Shown here piece by piece: positions 10,195 to 23,568 of a stretch of 64,000 nucleotides of DNA. The stretch comes from Camellia lanceoleosa (lineage: Eukaryota > Streptophyta > Magnoliopsida > Ericales > Theaceae). Numbering within the stretch: position 1 is the stretch's first letter; each line of letters opens with the position of its first letter. The notes beneath the pieces were generated by a model. That model was not told the origin of the DNA. It worked only from the letters and a program-made list of their open reading frames with translations, and did no database searches. The stretch is from assembly GCA_025200525.1 (NCBI GenBank), contig CM045761.1:62590009-62654008 (forward strand), read 5' to 3'. A program made the translations under genes and the position numbers.

Positions 10195-13100
10195 ATGCCG
10201 AGCATCATCAGCAATGAACTCAACGATACCAAATCCATCAAGACCAGCGACATCAGATCCAATGGCGACTCCACTCTTCGGAAGCGAAGATTGAGATCCG
10301 ATTCGGCTGCAGAAGACGGAACAAAGTCTAAATCTCTCGTCGATGCATCAATGGCGGCCTCAACTGCACTGAAAATGTGAGTCTGAAAGTACTTCGATTT
10401 GCATCTGTTGATATTCTGCCATTGATGGTGATAGTGTTGGAGCTTCTTACATTTTTATGTTTTTTTTTTTTTCTCCAGGGAATTATTGAAAAAGAATCTG
10501 GTGATAATAAGGTTGTCAAATCTCGCGAATTGCTGGTGAAAAAATTGTCTGATGATTTTATTGACAAACCAAAGTGGAATCCAAGAGGCAAGTTTGAGCA
10601 ATTAAACAATTTTATAGGTTGCCCTTTTATTAAGGGCAATTGGCACGAAATTTAAAATGTGGAGTTTAAATTAATAAAATTAAAATTACGAGAACTAAAA
10701 TGAAATTTCCCTCAAATTAGAAGATTAATGATATATTTGACGTTCGAATAACTATTAACCATTATGAAATTAAATCCATCTTTCTCTTTCATCAAATCGT
10801 CAAAAAATTTAGATGTAAAGTTCAAAAGACAATGCATTTGTACTCACCGCCGCAAGTGTGTATATGTATAAAAAAAATATATATATATATATATGGACAC
10901 ATACGGTTGTGTGCAGGGAAGATGAGAAGAAAAGGGTTTTGGAGTTCTGTAAACAACGCATAGAGCAAGAGAAAGCAGGCAGTTTGTATGTGTGTGGATG
11001 TCCAGGGACTGGGAAATCGCTGTTGATGGAAAGAGTTAAAGACTCTCTGGTCGATTGGGCACAGGGGGTAAGCTGATTGCCCTTAATTGAATAAGTGTTT
11101 GGTTGAAAATGTTAATCTTGCTGCATTACCGGTTTATATTCAACAAACAAATTATCGGTCACTCCTTTGTTTGGAAATTGTTAAGGGAAAAGTTCAGAAC
11201 ATGTTTTAAGGATTCTATTGTTTGGCATCATTTCCATTGTTCTTGTTTTTGTTTTTGGTTTTCAATTTTTGTGTTTTTAGAAGTTTGAAAACACAATATA
11301 TTTTTCGTGTCACTTTTATTTTAGTACAAATTTTTGGGACCTTATGGAGCATATTTCAATTTTTCCTCAAACATGAGTAGTCTTTCAGATTTTTTTTTTT
11401 TTGCTTGCCAAAACAATTTTAATATGGATGCTGCTAATGACAGCTCAATAGGCTCTCAATAAGAGAAACAAAATGTCGAAAAAATTAGAATATCAATGTA
11501 TTTTTTACACCTCCCAAAACATTTTCACATTTTTTATACAATTTTTTCAAATCCACCGAGACTATTAACAGCCCAAAGTGCTTCAATATTACCTCTTTCC
11601 TTTTCTTTTTATTTTTATTTTTTTATAAACAAACGCAACTTTTGAAAATGATACCAAACAAAATGAATTATACCACAAATGCTAGTACGATTTTCTCTTT
11701 TTGTGCAATCCCGGGCACAATTTTCACTTGCACTCACTTGCATTACATTGATTGCAATTATTTTCCCAATTTTGAAAGCTAGCTCTTCAGCTGATCTTTG
11801 TACAAGTCATTTGAATGGAACGTAATAAGAATCATTATGTCATAATTTGCCTTTTATGGAGTTTGACGTAGGATATTACATGCAAATGCAGGTTAATTGA
11901 TAAGGAAGTTGGGAAATATAGACGCATATAAATTTCCTTTTATTCTGTAATAGGTGACTTTTTTAACCCTAATACTAATTGAATCATAACTCTTGATGTC
12001 AGGCAGGTTTTCAGCCACCGGATGTATTAGCCATAAACTGTACTTCTCTTACTAACACATCTGAAATTTTCAGTAAGGTACTGAAATCAATTGGATTATT
12101 TCTTTTGTGCACCTGAAAATTACAACTTCCATATGCTTACATTGCATTAGCTTTGGCAGATACTTGGAAAAATCAACCCCAGAAGAAAACCGAAAGTTCT
12201 ACTTCACCATTAAAGCATCTTCAGAATTTGTACTCGCAAAAGCAGCAATCAACTGGCCTGAAGATGATGTAAGATGCATTTCCTTACCCATGTGCAGTCC
12301 TAGATTCCCTAAAACAATATGGGCCCCTGATCTCTTAATATAGCAATTAGCTATGTTGAATTAAATATAACAAAAGCAGGATCCCTCTGAATTTAAAAAT
12401 ATGATGTAACTTGTTTAAGAGTATCAGTATCACCATAAGTATGGTTGTGCTCACGTGGATTTCTTGTTTACAGGCTAATTATTGCTGATGAGTTGGATTA
12501 TTTAATAACTAAAGACCGGGCTGTACTTCACGATCTTTTCACGCTTACGACTTTCCCTTTCGCTAGATTTATATTGATAGGTATGATGTTGCAAATACAA
12601 TGTTTTAAACTTTTTTTGCTCTATTTATGTGATTTTGTGCAGAATTTGATGACAGAGTAGCTGTTAGCTGCCTGTGTGGTAAGGGAGTTCTCATATTCCA
12701 TTTGCTTTTACAGGAATAGCTAATGCTATAGACCTAGCAGATAGATTTCTTCCAAGACTGCAGTCATTGAATTGTAAGTTAGTTACTTGCTTTAGTCAGT
12801 CATCTTTATTCACTATCCTTTCTAATTCATCAGGTCTGGTGACAAGATTTCTTCCGCTAAGGCCCTCTTTGATGCCTGGCCTTCTCCCTAAATTGCTTAC
12901 ATCTTCAAAACATTTCTCCAATAATTTTGTTCAACCAATGCGTAATTGAATTGTCACCCTAACAACTTAGCTGGTTTCCATCAACAAGGATAATTGTTAC
13001 CTATTGGTATTAGGGAATGTGGAAGTTCCTAGTCCTGCTTTTTGGTTAACTCACTTCCTCCTTTCTTTTTGCCTAAACCTTCCTTAGCAATAGCAGGAGG

Positions 13101-15332
13101 CAACTGCTAAGCACTACTTGGTGTAATGCTCAGTGATAGGTGTCTTCTATTCCCCTCTCCATCCTCCCATCGAAGTTTCACATATAAAAATGACATAAAA
13201 GAATGTGCTGTGTTGTTGGTCTTGGTACTTACTGTTTGGTTCTACTTCTACCCATTTCTTGTGCTAGGCAAGCCTATGGTGGTAACTTTCGGCATACTCC
13301 GAGGATCAGACCATCATGATTCTTCAGCCGAGGTTAATGGTAATTCTTGTGCTCCCTTTTTTGCTTTTCTTTAAACAAGTGGTCTGCTTTTGTTTAATCA
13401 AGCAATAATTTTTTATTATTTTGAATTGGATATCCTTGAAAGACCAAATGCTATGTTTTTTCTATTCAAGACCAAAGGTAAATCACTTTGTGTACAACCT
13501 GTTCTCAGTATGGCAGCATCACATCTGAGTGAATGTACGGGTTGGAAATTATGACTTTTATGTTTTATTTATCTGAAGTTGGCCTAAGAATTCTAGCTTT
13601 TTTTCCAAAAAGCAAGAAGAAAAAAAATGTAGGTACGAGGCTGTGAGAAATTATACATTTGCAGTTGCAATTACAAGTTGATAATTGAACAAGTTGCAAC
13701 TTAATCATTTTCAGTATTTTCCTAGGAATCCAATGCTACTATTGTGACCTTTCTGCATTTAATGTTAACATATCTAAGTACTTCAATTGTGGAGATAGCG
13801 CAATGTTCAAGGAATGTGTAAAAAAGTTCTTAAAATGCAATCTTTAAATTCTAAAACAGAATTTATTTGTTATTGACTTAAGACTGAATGCTATTCTCTT
13901 TATTAAAAGAAAAAAAATTAAAATGGAATCTTCAAACTCTAAAACAGAATTTATTTATTTATTCATTTATTTGTTATTGACTCAACTCAAGACTGAATGC
14001 TATTCTCTTCCAACAGGCACTTCCGTACAATGTCTTTCAACCGAAGCCCTGGAACTCTGTGCCAGAGTGAGTCACCCCATTGATTTTTTTCATGCTCCGA
14101 TAAATAATGATTGCTTCTTTTTCTTGACACATTGCCATTAATTTGGTCGTGGATCTGTATATGTAATATTACTTGAATGAATTCCCTTGACGTTAAGGAT
14201 GCAGCCTCAATTTTCTATATTTCAAGTTAGCAGTGAAACTTCAGCACCAAACACCATTATGTGTAATTGTCTCATGAGCAAAGAAATTGATTATCTTTTA
14301 AAACATGGCAGAAAGTTGCAGCTGCATCTGGAGATATGAGGAAAGCTCTGTGCATCTGCAGGTTGGCCTTTTATTGCCATAGTTACAGTACTTAATTAGT
14401 AGCATATGTTGAACTTGTATTGTATTCAAGATGATTGAAATTAGATTGGTAGAAAATGTGCTTAGAAGTAATCATCAAGAAGATGACAGTGTCATTGAAA
14501 TAATGTTAAAAAAAAAGTTGACTTCTATAGAATTGTTTGGACTTAATGATTACTATACATGTACACCATCTGTGTGTGAGCAATGGGTGTAATAAACTTA
14601 ACACTCTTTCGGAATATGTAAATAAGGATGTCTTCCATACTTATGTGCAGCTAAACAATTATCATGCATACAAGAGAGTAAACTTAGGGGCATAGTATGG
14701 GAATTTTTTAGATGTCAATGACCAACATTAGCCACTTTTACTTACAAGGAACGCTATATCAATAAGATGATATGGATATATTACAATCCGGCAATGTTGA
14801 TGTATCAATGGATATTATCTGCAGAAATCAATTGTACTTTTGAAAAGTGCAAATTTTAATTTAAGAGATTATAAGAACATTTTGAAAGTTTTAATGTAAC
14901 AGACATATCTAAGTTTTGAAAATACAGACATCTACAAGTATATCGCTGATATTTAATTTGATGCTAATTTATATATGCCTGTGCAATTAATTACACCGAT
15001 AACTATCTACTCTGCCCCTTCTCTCTCTTCTTTATGGGGCTTGGCTTCATTCAAGTGTGCATCCATGATGCTCTCCCTTGATCTCATTTTAAGCAGCACT
15101 AATGACTGAGAAATTAGATTCCACGAGAAATGTAGGAATTTGCTGTCTTTCTTGCATATCTTACTATTGCTAAATCTTATTAACTGCAAGGTAGTCACTC
15201 AGCCCTGTGATAGGCTTTAAATTGTAAATGTAGTATCAGCAATATCTACAACCAATGATGTAGATGGCATATCTGTGATGAAAATGATGCTTTTGTTTTG
15301 ACCAGGGTATAAACTGCAGTGTAATTACTTCG

Positions 15333-15368
<36 letters not shown>

Positions 15369-17075
15369 CTTTTTCAGAAGTGCAATTGAGATGCTACAAG
15401 CAGAGCTGAGGGAATCTGCGTGCAATTTGGATTTCTCATTAGCAGAGAAATGGGTACTCAAATCAACAGACAACTCCAGCTTGTGATTTAATAAAGCAAG
15501 GAATTGATATTGTAGGCACTTGCTATTTATATCAACTTCATCCATTCCAAGCATAAATAAGTTAAATTAATGATATAAAAACAAGTTTTGTCAGTAACTG
15601 TTTGGCTCACTATATAAAGTTTTTAAACTTTTAGTTAGCCCAGCTAAAAGCAATCAGATTCAGATATCCCTTTTTAAGAATTTCATATTTCTTACAAGTT
15701 TTGCTGCTTGTCACAGGTGAGGGTTGACCATATGGCCATTGCTTTGTCAAAGACCTATAGATCACCAATAATGGACACTGTACAATCTCTTCCACAACAT
15801 CAACAGGTAAGTTTGTTCTGCTAACATGATTAATTAGTTGACTATTATGACTCAAAAGATGTGCATTTTATATTGACGGGTCTGTTTAAAGGAGTTTATT
15901 CATGACTCGAAGGACTTTAGTTATGCTTTGATCTAATAAGATAATCTAGATACGATGTAATTGAAAATCTAGTGTCAACTGAATTCAGTTACTAAACTAG
16001 CATGTGTGCCCTATGATTGTAACATCATTAAAATTCATCCAAAACTGAGATGTGGTGAATTTTAAAAGTGATGATAATATGGGTGGTATGTACTTATTTC
16101 AAATGTTCCTCACTTTATATATATCAATCAAATGATGTTTATTTTTAGGCAACTCAACTTCCTGAAAGTTGTCTTTGATCTTGGCATGCCTTGTGTTGTG
16201 TTTAATTGATGGCATCATAAAAAGCGTTATAAGTATTTTTGTGGAAACTTGCATAATACTATTGCAGCCAACTGTTCAGCTCTTAGAATTGGGGTCCACT
16301 GTCCAAAAGTCCAAACCAGTTTCGATAAATTGTAGCCTGTTAGTTTTTATGCTGTTTTCCTTCTTGCTCTTGCTTATCTATCTCTAGGAACATTATTCTG
16401 TTTTTCACTGTTTTTTCCTTGGCTTCAGATTATACTTTGTTCTGCTGTGAAGCTTTTCCGTGGGGGAAAGAAGGATACAACTATAGGCGAGGTATATTAT
16501 CTGACATAGTGTTCAATAAGACTTCAGAAGAGTACATTGTACAACAGTTAATTGAGATTTGTAAGTTTTCTATATGAATGCAGCTCAGTAAATCATACTT
16601 AGACATCTGCAAATTAACATTAATCCCACCAGTCGGAATTATGGAACTTTCAAGCATGTGTAGAGTTCTAGGTGACCAGGTGAGCTTAATATGCTGCGTG
16701 TTCTGATTGAATTTATTTCTTTGGATATAATTCTCTATACAAGATTTAGATTGAGCACATCAAGCCTATTTCGCAATACGATACGATCCCCCTGAAATGG
16801 CAAGGTAAGATGCATGATTCAAAGTGCAGGGTCTTCTCAAACTTGGTCAATCTCGAGAAGATAAATTAAGAAGAGTAACACTAAAAGTCGATGAAGCAGA
16901 TGTTGCATTTGCATTGCAGGTATTAGAAATTAAATTTAAGCTTGTTGTGTGTCCTGCTCATCAATATCTTTTGAAAGTTACTCTGGCATAGCTTCAATCT
17001 GCTTATTTACACTGAACTATTTTGTTTTTGCTAATTTTTATATAATCTGTTTGGCAGGGAATTCATGCCTTTTGA
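10195..17075 (+). pseudogene. CDC6: CDC6 DNA replication licensing factor, copy A (multiply frameshifted)
   Basis: The plant CDC6 gene structure is seen from start to stop. Exons recognised: 10195-10376, 10479-10587, remnant 10900-11067, 12003-12077, 12160-12268, 12474-12580, 12714-12773, 13268-13339, 14017-14066, 14312-14361, 15378 to about 15480, 15717-15806, 16429-16491, 16584-16679, 16830-16919 and probably 17058-17075. CDC6 is the AAA+ ATPase that helps ORC load the MCM helicase in G1. Walker A (GCPGTGKS, exon 3), Walker B (LIIADELD, exon 6) and sensor-2 type SGDMRKAL (exon 10) are present. Lesions against copy C: a 1-bp loss in exon 1 (after KSKS), loss of the exon 3 acceptor and its first 17 codons, a 1-bp loss in exon 5, 2-bp in exon 8, 1-bp in exon 9; the exon 11 frame closes at 15484-15486. 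Exons 12-15 are open and show what the unseen 3' part of copy C should resemble. The last exon is inferred from GGAATT after a CAG acceptor and is the least certain. Confidence 0.88.
15336..15369 (+). repeat. Poly(T) tract in CDC6-A intron 10
   Basis: A run of about 33 T residues lies just before the exon 11 acceptor (TTTTTCAG at 15371-15377). It extends the normal polypyrimidine tract to an unusual length; the minus-strand lysine-run open frame here is an artefact of it. Confidence 0.9.
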
Positions 17076-18595
17076 AATTGCCTTAATGCTTGTCAGTAGG
17101 ATATGGCCTTGTGATTTTTATTTTTCCTTGGTATTGGTGGCCGTTCCATTTTCAGTTGTGTGGATGCTCTAAATATAAAGGTTAGAAGGCATCACTTATT
17201 TAGTTGTTTCTTGAGATATCACTTCCTTAAACTCATGTTGGTCGTTTATCTTCATTCCACTTGTGGAACTTGACACTATATAATGCCTCTTCACTTGTAT
17301 CACTTATGTTGTTCGTTTTTGTGTCTTCTATCTTCACAAAAAATAGCTTCTCATTCTTCAGACCTATTTGCAACAAGAATGCTGATGCAACTTATGTTTG
17401 ATATATGACTGAAGAACATGCTTTGTAATTCGGCTGACTGCCATGAAATCATTATTTTTACTGTACAAATTAACCAGCTGTTCACTTGTTTACAGGAAAT
17501 TGCTCTCGCAAAACAAGTTTGTCTTCTTCATGCAAGGGTATCGACTTCTTTCGCATTGCTCTAGGGAACCTTTCCTATGCTAATGAAATTTCCCTTTCAC
17601 AAGCCTTTTTTTTAGCCTTTGCTTGCCTGATGTTTTGTTTCTGTATTCTAGTGTTATACAATGCGAAACACTGAAGTTTCAGCTTTTAGGATTGCCAACG
17701 CTATAGAGCTTTCTCATTTCTAGCTAATTCTAATTGTTTGTATTTTGGGTTTTTTGTTTGTATTCTAGTTTATTTGATGCAAAACACGTCTGTTTCACTG
17801 TAAGATTACCTAAGCTATGGAGGTTTGAGTTAGGACATTCTGAGTGAAAGCATGTTAAACTTAACTCACTCTGTCTCTCTCTCTCTCTCTCTCATGTTTG
17901 CATTATTCTAAAAGGCTCCATTTTCGTTGCAGATAGCAATGCTTTGGTGAGCACATATTATTTCACTCAGAGGTTGCAATGAATAAGCTTTAACCGATGG
18001 AATAATCAAAGAGCAAACTTGAAAGTTCTCCAAGTATTTATTTGAAGAATGAATTATACACATTTCAATTATCTTAGTTTTTTAGAATTAAAAAAATATA
18101 TATATATAGCTCAAAAATATTGAAGAATGGAATATATACATCCATATCTTCCTTATAACAGAATTCTCCAAGTATTTATTTGAAGAATGAATTATACACA
18201 TCCATATCTTCCTTGTAACAGAATTCCCTGATATGAGTGCACTCGATAGGTTATTAAGCTTTTGGTCAAGACTCAAGACCAAGGAAGAAAGTGGTATTCA
18301 AGGTTTTTCCAAAATTTTTAGGTAGTACAAAGTCGTCAAATTTTCAGCTTACCAAGAAGGGCGAAAATGATTGCTTATAAATGACCAAAAATTATCTAAT
18401 CTATCATGATTTTGACTTGTGCTGATTTTTTCCTTCGCAAAAAAAAAAAAAAAACAAACAAACAAACAAACAAACTCGAGGAGGATATTTGCATCACCCC
18501 ATTCATATTTTCCACCCACTCTTTCAAAGGCAAGCTTGCGAAGAAAATTGCAGTGTCACGGGAGTACATGATAATGCTAATTATATTAAATTAAA
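17076..18595. other. 3' flank of CDC6-A up to the MYB unit 2 junction
   Basis: This probably includes the CDC6-A 3' UTR and then intergenic DNA. It contains a CT run (17871-17893), a direct repeat of about 60 bp (around 18029-18072 and 18165-18210, sharing CTCCAAGTATTTATTTGAAG), and a poly(A)/(CAAA)n tract at 18438-18473. No further gene was recognised. At about 18596 the sequence changes abruptly to MYB intron 2. Confidence 0.6.
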
Positions 18596-19618
18596 TATTA
18601 AATGTGAACCTTTTTATAACAAAATTGATGCTTTGAGGGAGAAAAGGTTTCAAAATCACATGAAAGTGAACACTGAGAAAGAGTGGGTGCAAGGAGGAAT
18701 TTGAGAGGGTATAAACAAACAATGGACTGACCTATAAGTTTTGCATGTCAAAGTGCTCATATGAAAGACAATCCCAAAGCCCTTGTCTCACGAGGAATTA
18801 TATTAATTGCCAAGTAAACATATAACGTGGCTTTGTATATTTAAATAACAACAATATTATAAATTTATACTTATGAACTCAAATTTTACTCAAAAAAGAA
18901 AGCTAATAGTTGAAATTCATTTTACTCATGTATTTACATTTTATCAATTTAATCTCCACCACATATATATTTGTGATAAATTATGAGTTGATAAGAAAGG
19001 TTCATAGCATTTTTGTTTAAATAATCATCAAATTCTAAACATGAACCAACATGTCTAGATAGTTAGATGGAAGAAGAAATGTCACTAACTTTCATGATTA
19101 AAATTTTAAAAAACAATGGAAGAAGTGATGTCGATGGTGTGAACAACACCAAACTCACCATAAGATCTGCATGTCAAGCCCATGACATGTAAAACAAAAC
19201 CCTAATCCACTTTTTGAATGAAACTTTTCATTAATTACCAAATATAAAATATCAAAAGAAAACTCATGAAGAGATGAACCGACAAATCACCTTGATGAAA
19301 TTTTGGCAATTTAAATCCTATATCTCTAACTTTTAAGATATAAAATTAAATAATTAAAAAAGAAAAAGAGTTGAGAATAGGAAATTAAACAAGATAAGGC
19401 AACTTAGGGTTTTCTCGTTTGACTATTTGAAAAATATCACACAAACCCAAACCAAATCTCGTTCTTAGATATCTCATAGAATTTTATGAGAAATGAAATC
19501 TAACACAATTTTTTGATGATTAGTTTTGCAAAAAGGAAAGCAAAATTTAACAGAAACCAAACCACATTCAGTGGTTCTGACAAAACCTCAAATTAGGAAA
19601 AGGATGAAAAAAAAAGAC
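18596..19618 (-). pseudogene. Intron 2 remnant of MYB-2 (exon 3 missing)
   Basis: From 18596 the sequence matches MYB-1 intron 2 from about 6005 onward (AACATTAAATGTGAACC) up to the LINE insertion. Nothing resembling MYB exon 3 or the MYB 3' flank lies to the left, so the duplication or a later deletion broke inside intron 2. Copy 2 therefore has no R3 repeat. Confidence 0.75.
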
Positions 19619-22207
19619 TTTTTTTTTTTTTTTTTATCAGCAAAGAAATTCCTTTATTGATGAAGAAAACATACATTACATATAAGAAAACATCAACAAG
19701 GAAGAGAAAGAAGAAAGGATAAGAAAAGAAACCGAGCATAGTGTTGGTGAGAAACCAACACTAGCTCACAAGGCCACAAACACTTGAAGTCAAAACCCAA
19801 AAACTAGCTAACAACGCTTATACCCACTGAGAAACTCTAGCTAAGCTTACTTGATGCCATCCATCAACCTTTTGAAACCAAACCCTCCTATTTATTTGGA
19901 TATCTCTTTGTCCTTTAGCTCTACCTCAATAATCTTGTTTAGCACATCATCTTCTTCTCCATTGAAATTGATGCCAAGAGATTTACCTAATTGTATAGTG
20001 GCTTTAGCTTCATTGAGGAAGAGATTGTTCGGACTAGTAATACCCTCCGATAGATCTGAACGTGCAATCGCAGCTGCTGCTGGTTTGAAGATGATAGACT
20101 TAGAAGTATGCTTGCTGACTGCTGCAGATTTCTGCCCATTAAGTCTAGCAAAGCTGGTGAACCCCTCTAGTTGAACCTTCTTCTTTCTTTTTCTCTTCTC
20201 ATTCCGCAGGAGTTTTGGGACAAAAGTAAGTTGCCTAACTAAGCCTGACTGATTAAGGCTCAAAAGACCCTTCCTATTTAGATTCTTACTAAGCGTTTGT
20301 GACAAGTCCACTTCAAGATTGATACCAAAACCACTTCCAATGCGAGATCCACTGGAGCTGTTAATGAAACCAAGAGTAGATACTTGCTCAACAATAAAAT
20401 TTGGACTGTGCACTGACTCCTCCAATATGGTCTCCTCAATAACTGTGTTTACCTCCTCGCCCAAATGGCAATCATTAGACCCTAACCTCTGATCTACCTC
20501 CTTGGTGCATACTTCCTCTTCTCTGATGAACCCTTCATCCCACTTTGACTCCTCAACAACTGAGTTTACCTGCATCACATGGTCAGACTCTTTCTTCCTA
20601 AAACACTTCTCTGGACTTGTTCTTTCTACAACACTGCCACAGATTTCGTTAGAGCTGCACTCTTCCAACCCATTGCCCTTGAAGCTACTAAATTCTGCTG
20701 AAAGATCTTCACACACAAGAATGGGGTGTAATATACCCTTGCAATCCAACGATATAGTTTTGTTAATGAACTCCATACAAGATGTAGCCACTCTGATTCT
20801 GGTGTGGAAGAAGGACTTAGGTTGACAAAAATCATCATCCAAGCTAAGGACAATACCCCACATGTTTCCAATGTTATTGAGTGTGCCTCTATTCTAGAGG
20901 TTTAAAGGAATGCCATAACACCTCAACCACACACATCGTTCTTGTTCAAGAAAAAATCCTGGCTTCCATTCCATCACAAACTGACTCCATTCCTTAAACC
21001 ATTCTTTGATATTGCAAAGATTTGATTTCAGTTCCTCTTGAGATTTAAATGTAAGAACTAGATCTCGACCACCCCCTTTCTTGACCATTACATGATCCAA
21101 GCCTTTCTCCTTCAAGATATTACCAATGTTAACAATAGAGAATTTAGAAATAAATCTGACTATTACACTACCATGGAGCCATTCAAGATCCTCTTCGTTG
21201 GCTTTAATGGACAAGCTTTCTTTCCTAGCCACAGTGGGTGTGACCTCTTTCAATACTTCAACGAATGATCTTTGGCCTGAAAATGGAACTTGAGCCCTAT
21301 GACTGATAGGATCAGGAGGTCTGCTGATGGAATGGGGTTCTTTCCTGCTCTTCTCAAATCTGATGCATCTGTCCTTGGTAGCTTTTTTAACTTCTAACAC
21401 CCTTTCTTCTACCAGCATGCCATGTCTGCTGCAACAGGGCAATTGAATCTCACAAATCCAAATCTAGACTTAGACACATGAAGACATCCTTTACAATGCC
21501 AAACTGTGAGGAAAGCTTGAACAGCGTTTTGGCATCCAAAGCTGAAGGTAAGTTATCCACAAAAACGGTGAATAGACCAAACTTAACATCCTTGCCTTGG
21601 TCTCCATCTCCTTCCCTCCACCTCTCTTTCGGAATCTAACCTCCATTTCCTATTTTTGTCATTACATTTTCACTAAGGCATATTATCAAACAGGTGGAGT
21701 GCGAAACTAATTGCTGGGCAGAACAAGACCAGTTCCTACTCTACGATTCCTTCAAATCACAAAACCCAGATGAAATAAGAGAGATCTGAAAATAAAGTAA
21801 TGGCCTACCCCGAAAGAAGATGGAACGAAGAGTTGATACAGTCGAAGATAGAAAGAAGATGGAACCCAAATGGAACGTAGAACAGGACCAGCGCCTTTAA
21901 TCCTTTCAACTATGCACTTGATAGGCTATATACTGTTGCCACTGATCCAAGAGAGAGCTTCGCTGTTGGAACTAATTTTCACCAGAGAGCCGAAGAGAGA
22001 GTGATCAATAGACTCGAACACACGATCCTCCCTTCTCCAAGCAGTAGCAATCACTGTTTTGAACACTTTGCACCTTTGTTCTATAAAAGTTTGTAAACAT
22101 GAAAGTAACTCAGATTCGAAGTGTAAAATTTTTTTCCCCTCTTTGCTACCATTTCTCAAACCAAACAGAGCCTAATCGGCGGGGTAAGTGTTGTTGGAAT
22201 AATGCTT
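19619..22207 (-). mobile_element. ORF1-only LINE (RRM plus DUF4283-type ORF1, no reverse transcriptase)
   Basis: A 2,589-bp minus-strand element begins at 22207 and ends in a poly(A) tail, seen as poly(T) from 19619. Imperfect 17-bp target-site duplications flank it (19602-19618 and 22208-22224, both of the form GGRTGAARAAAAAAGAS). It interrupts MYB-2 at the exon 2/intron 2 border. It encodes a LINE ORF1-like protein, but no endonuclease or reverse transcriptase follows: only about 270 bp separate the ORF1 stop from the poly(A). The 3' UTR resembles the LINE tails at 26257 and 26386. Confidence 0.8.
19892..21620 (-). pseudogene. LINE ORF1: RRM and DUF4283-type nucleic-acid-binding protein, broken
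   Basis: Reading on the minus strand, an RRM-like segment lies at about 21600-21400: an RNP2-like FTVFVDNLP, then after a frame change near 21455 an RNP1-like SRFGFVRF. A continuous frame follows from 21442 to 19892, broken only by an amber codon at 20894, where tryptophan is expected after CYGIPLNL. This part has WLHGSVIVRF, KSQEELKSNL and the WLRCYGIPL block typical of DUF4283 proteins in plant LINE ORF1s. The C-terminal region is Ser/Glu-rich with a basic patch (NEKRKRKKK). ORF1 proteins bind the element RNA during retrotransposition. It is inactive as it stands. Confidence 0.7.
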
Positions 22208-22224
22208 GGGTGAAGAAAAAAGAG

Positions 22225-23013
22225 CTTGATATCAGGGTGCAAATGATTGTGCCACCGCTCCCGGCATTGTTTTTCGGCCCTGCCAACCATATTCTCTGCT
22301 ATCTGAGCCCATTTTCTCACTCCATGCTGCGTCACTAAATTGAGCAGTTTCCTTCACAAAAACAAAATCATAGAAATCTTCAATATCAACTGCACTTTCA
22401 TGTAAAGAGTGGACATGTGTGGATTTAGTATAAGCAATACTGTCATATATGGGCTGATATTAGACAATATCGATTGATATATCATTATCAGAAGACACAT
22501 ATTTAAGCCCAGGAAATATGAGACTAAAAGAAGGGTAAAAATTAAAAATTATGTATTATATCACCTATCTCCTTCATCTGTCCATTGTCCTTTGATTAGA
22601 GTAGTTGTAGAAGAGCCACATTTTGCTCTCTTTGCCACTCTTTTACAATTCCTCTCTGTTGATTTGTCATCTTCACTCAAGCCCATAGTAGGATCTATCT
22701 CATATGTCCATTTAAGAGTCTCACTATCATGGAAAAGCCTATCCATGAAGCTCTTCTCCGGAAAACTTGGCCCCAAAAAGTCGCTTGAGTAGCCACCAAT
22801 TGCACCACCAAAAAAAGAAAAACCATCATACACGCTTGCCAGAACGAGTAGTCCTTAGTTGTGCACATTGTTTTGAGTTTGTTTGTGAGAGAAATGGTTG
22901 TTCTTGCTTGACGAGAACCTCTCTATGGCTGTTAATGGAGGACTAGGTCTATATAAAGAAGGGTTGTTTTGTAAATTCACATACCCAAAACCACCACCAC
23001 CACCACCTTCTAT
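22225..23013 (-). pseudogene. R2R3-MYB transcription factor, MYB98-like, copy 2 (exons 1 and 2 only)
   Basis: Exon 1 corresponds to 23013-22565 and exon 2 to 22351-22225. The start codon is changed to ATA (fwd TAT at 23011-23013), and a TAA stop appears about 50 codons in (near 22855). In exon 2 the conserved GKQCRERW becomes EKQCRERW. The exon 2 donor GT is changed to CT next to the LINE target-site duplication. Exon 3 is absent. Apart from these lesions the frame follows the other copies, including KWTYEIDP and GQWTDEGDR. The open frame 22833-22561 is the part downstream of the stop. Confidence 0.85.
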
Positions 23014-23568
23014 GAAAGAGAGGCTTGAAGGAGACTAAAAACAAGAAGAGAAAGGACTGTTTTCAAGCAACAAGATTGCTTTGAGAATTGATTTGATTTA
23101 GGAAGGTGTTTTTTTGTGTTTTTTCTTCTTCCTAATTGTAAAGACACAAGAGCTGGGCAAAGAGAGATTATAGTAAAAAGCCTTGTTTGGAGCTACTACA
23201 AGGGTTGGAAACCGTTGATCTGAGGGTTCATCTAACGACTGAGATTCATAGGTGAGTGTAACTCCTCAGCTTCTCTTCTCAGACAAAAGTAGAAAAATGG
23301 TGGTGGAGAGATTAGTCGGTTGGTCATTAACCCTCAGTAATAAATCATTTTTGCTAAATTAAGATTACACTATTATTTTTGAATATATGGAAAGTTTGCG
23401 TCTTGCTACAATTAGGGAAAATTTGAATCCAATTTAAATTTTTATAAAATTTTTTTATAAATAATTGGTAAATTTTATACATATTAATAATTATAATTAT
23501 AATTTTTTTCGTGATTTTGTAATAATTTTTTGATAGTACCATTTATAATTATTCACTGCCATTGTTTG

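Noticed and set aside
10328..10639. Minus-strand frames across CDC6 exons 1-2, also at 47496-47687 and 58840-59286
   Set aside because: They are antisense shadows of CDC6 exons and introns.
15007..15198. Minus-strand frame of 63 aa, also at 63739-63945
   Set aside because: It lies in CDC6 intron 10; it is shared by the copies because of recent duplication and has no other coding support.
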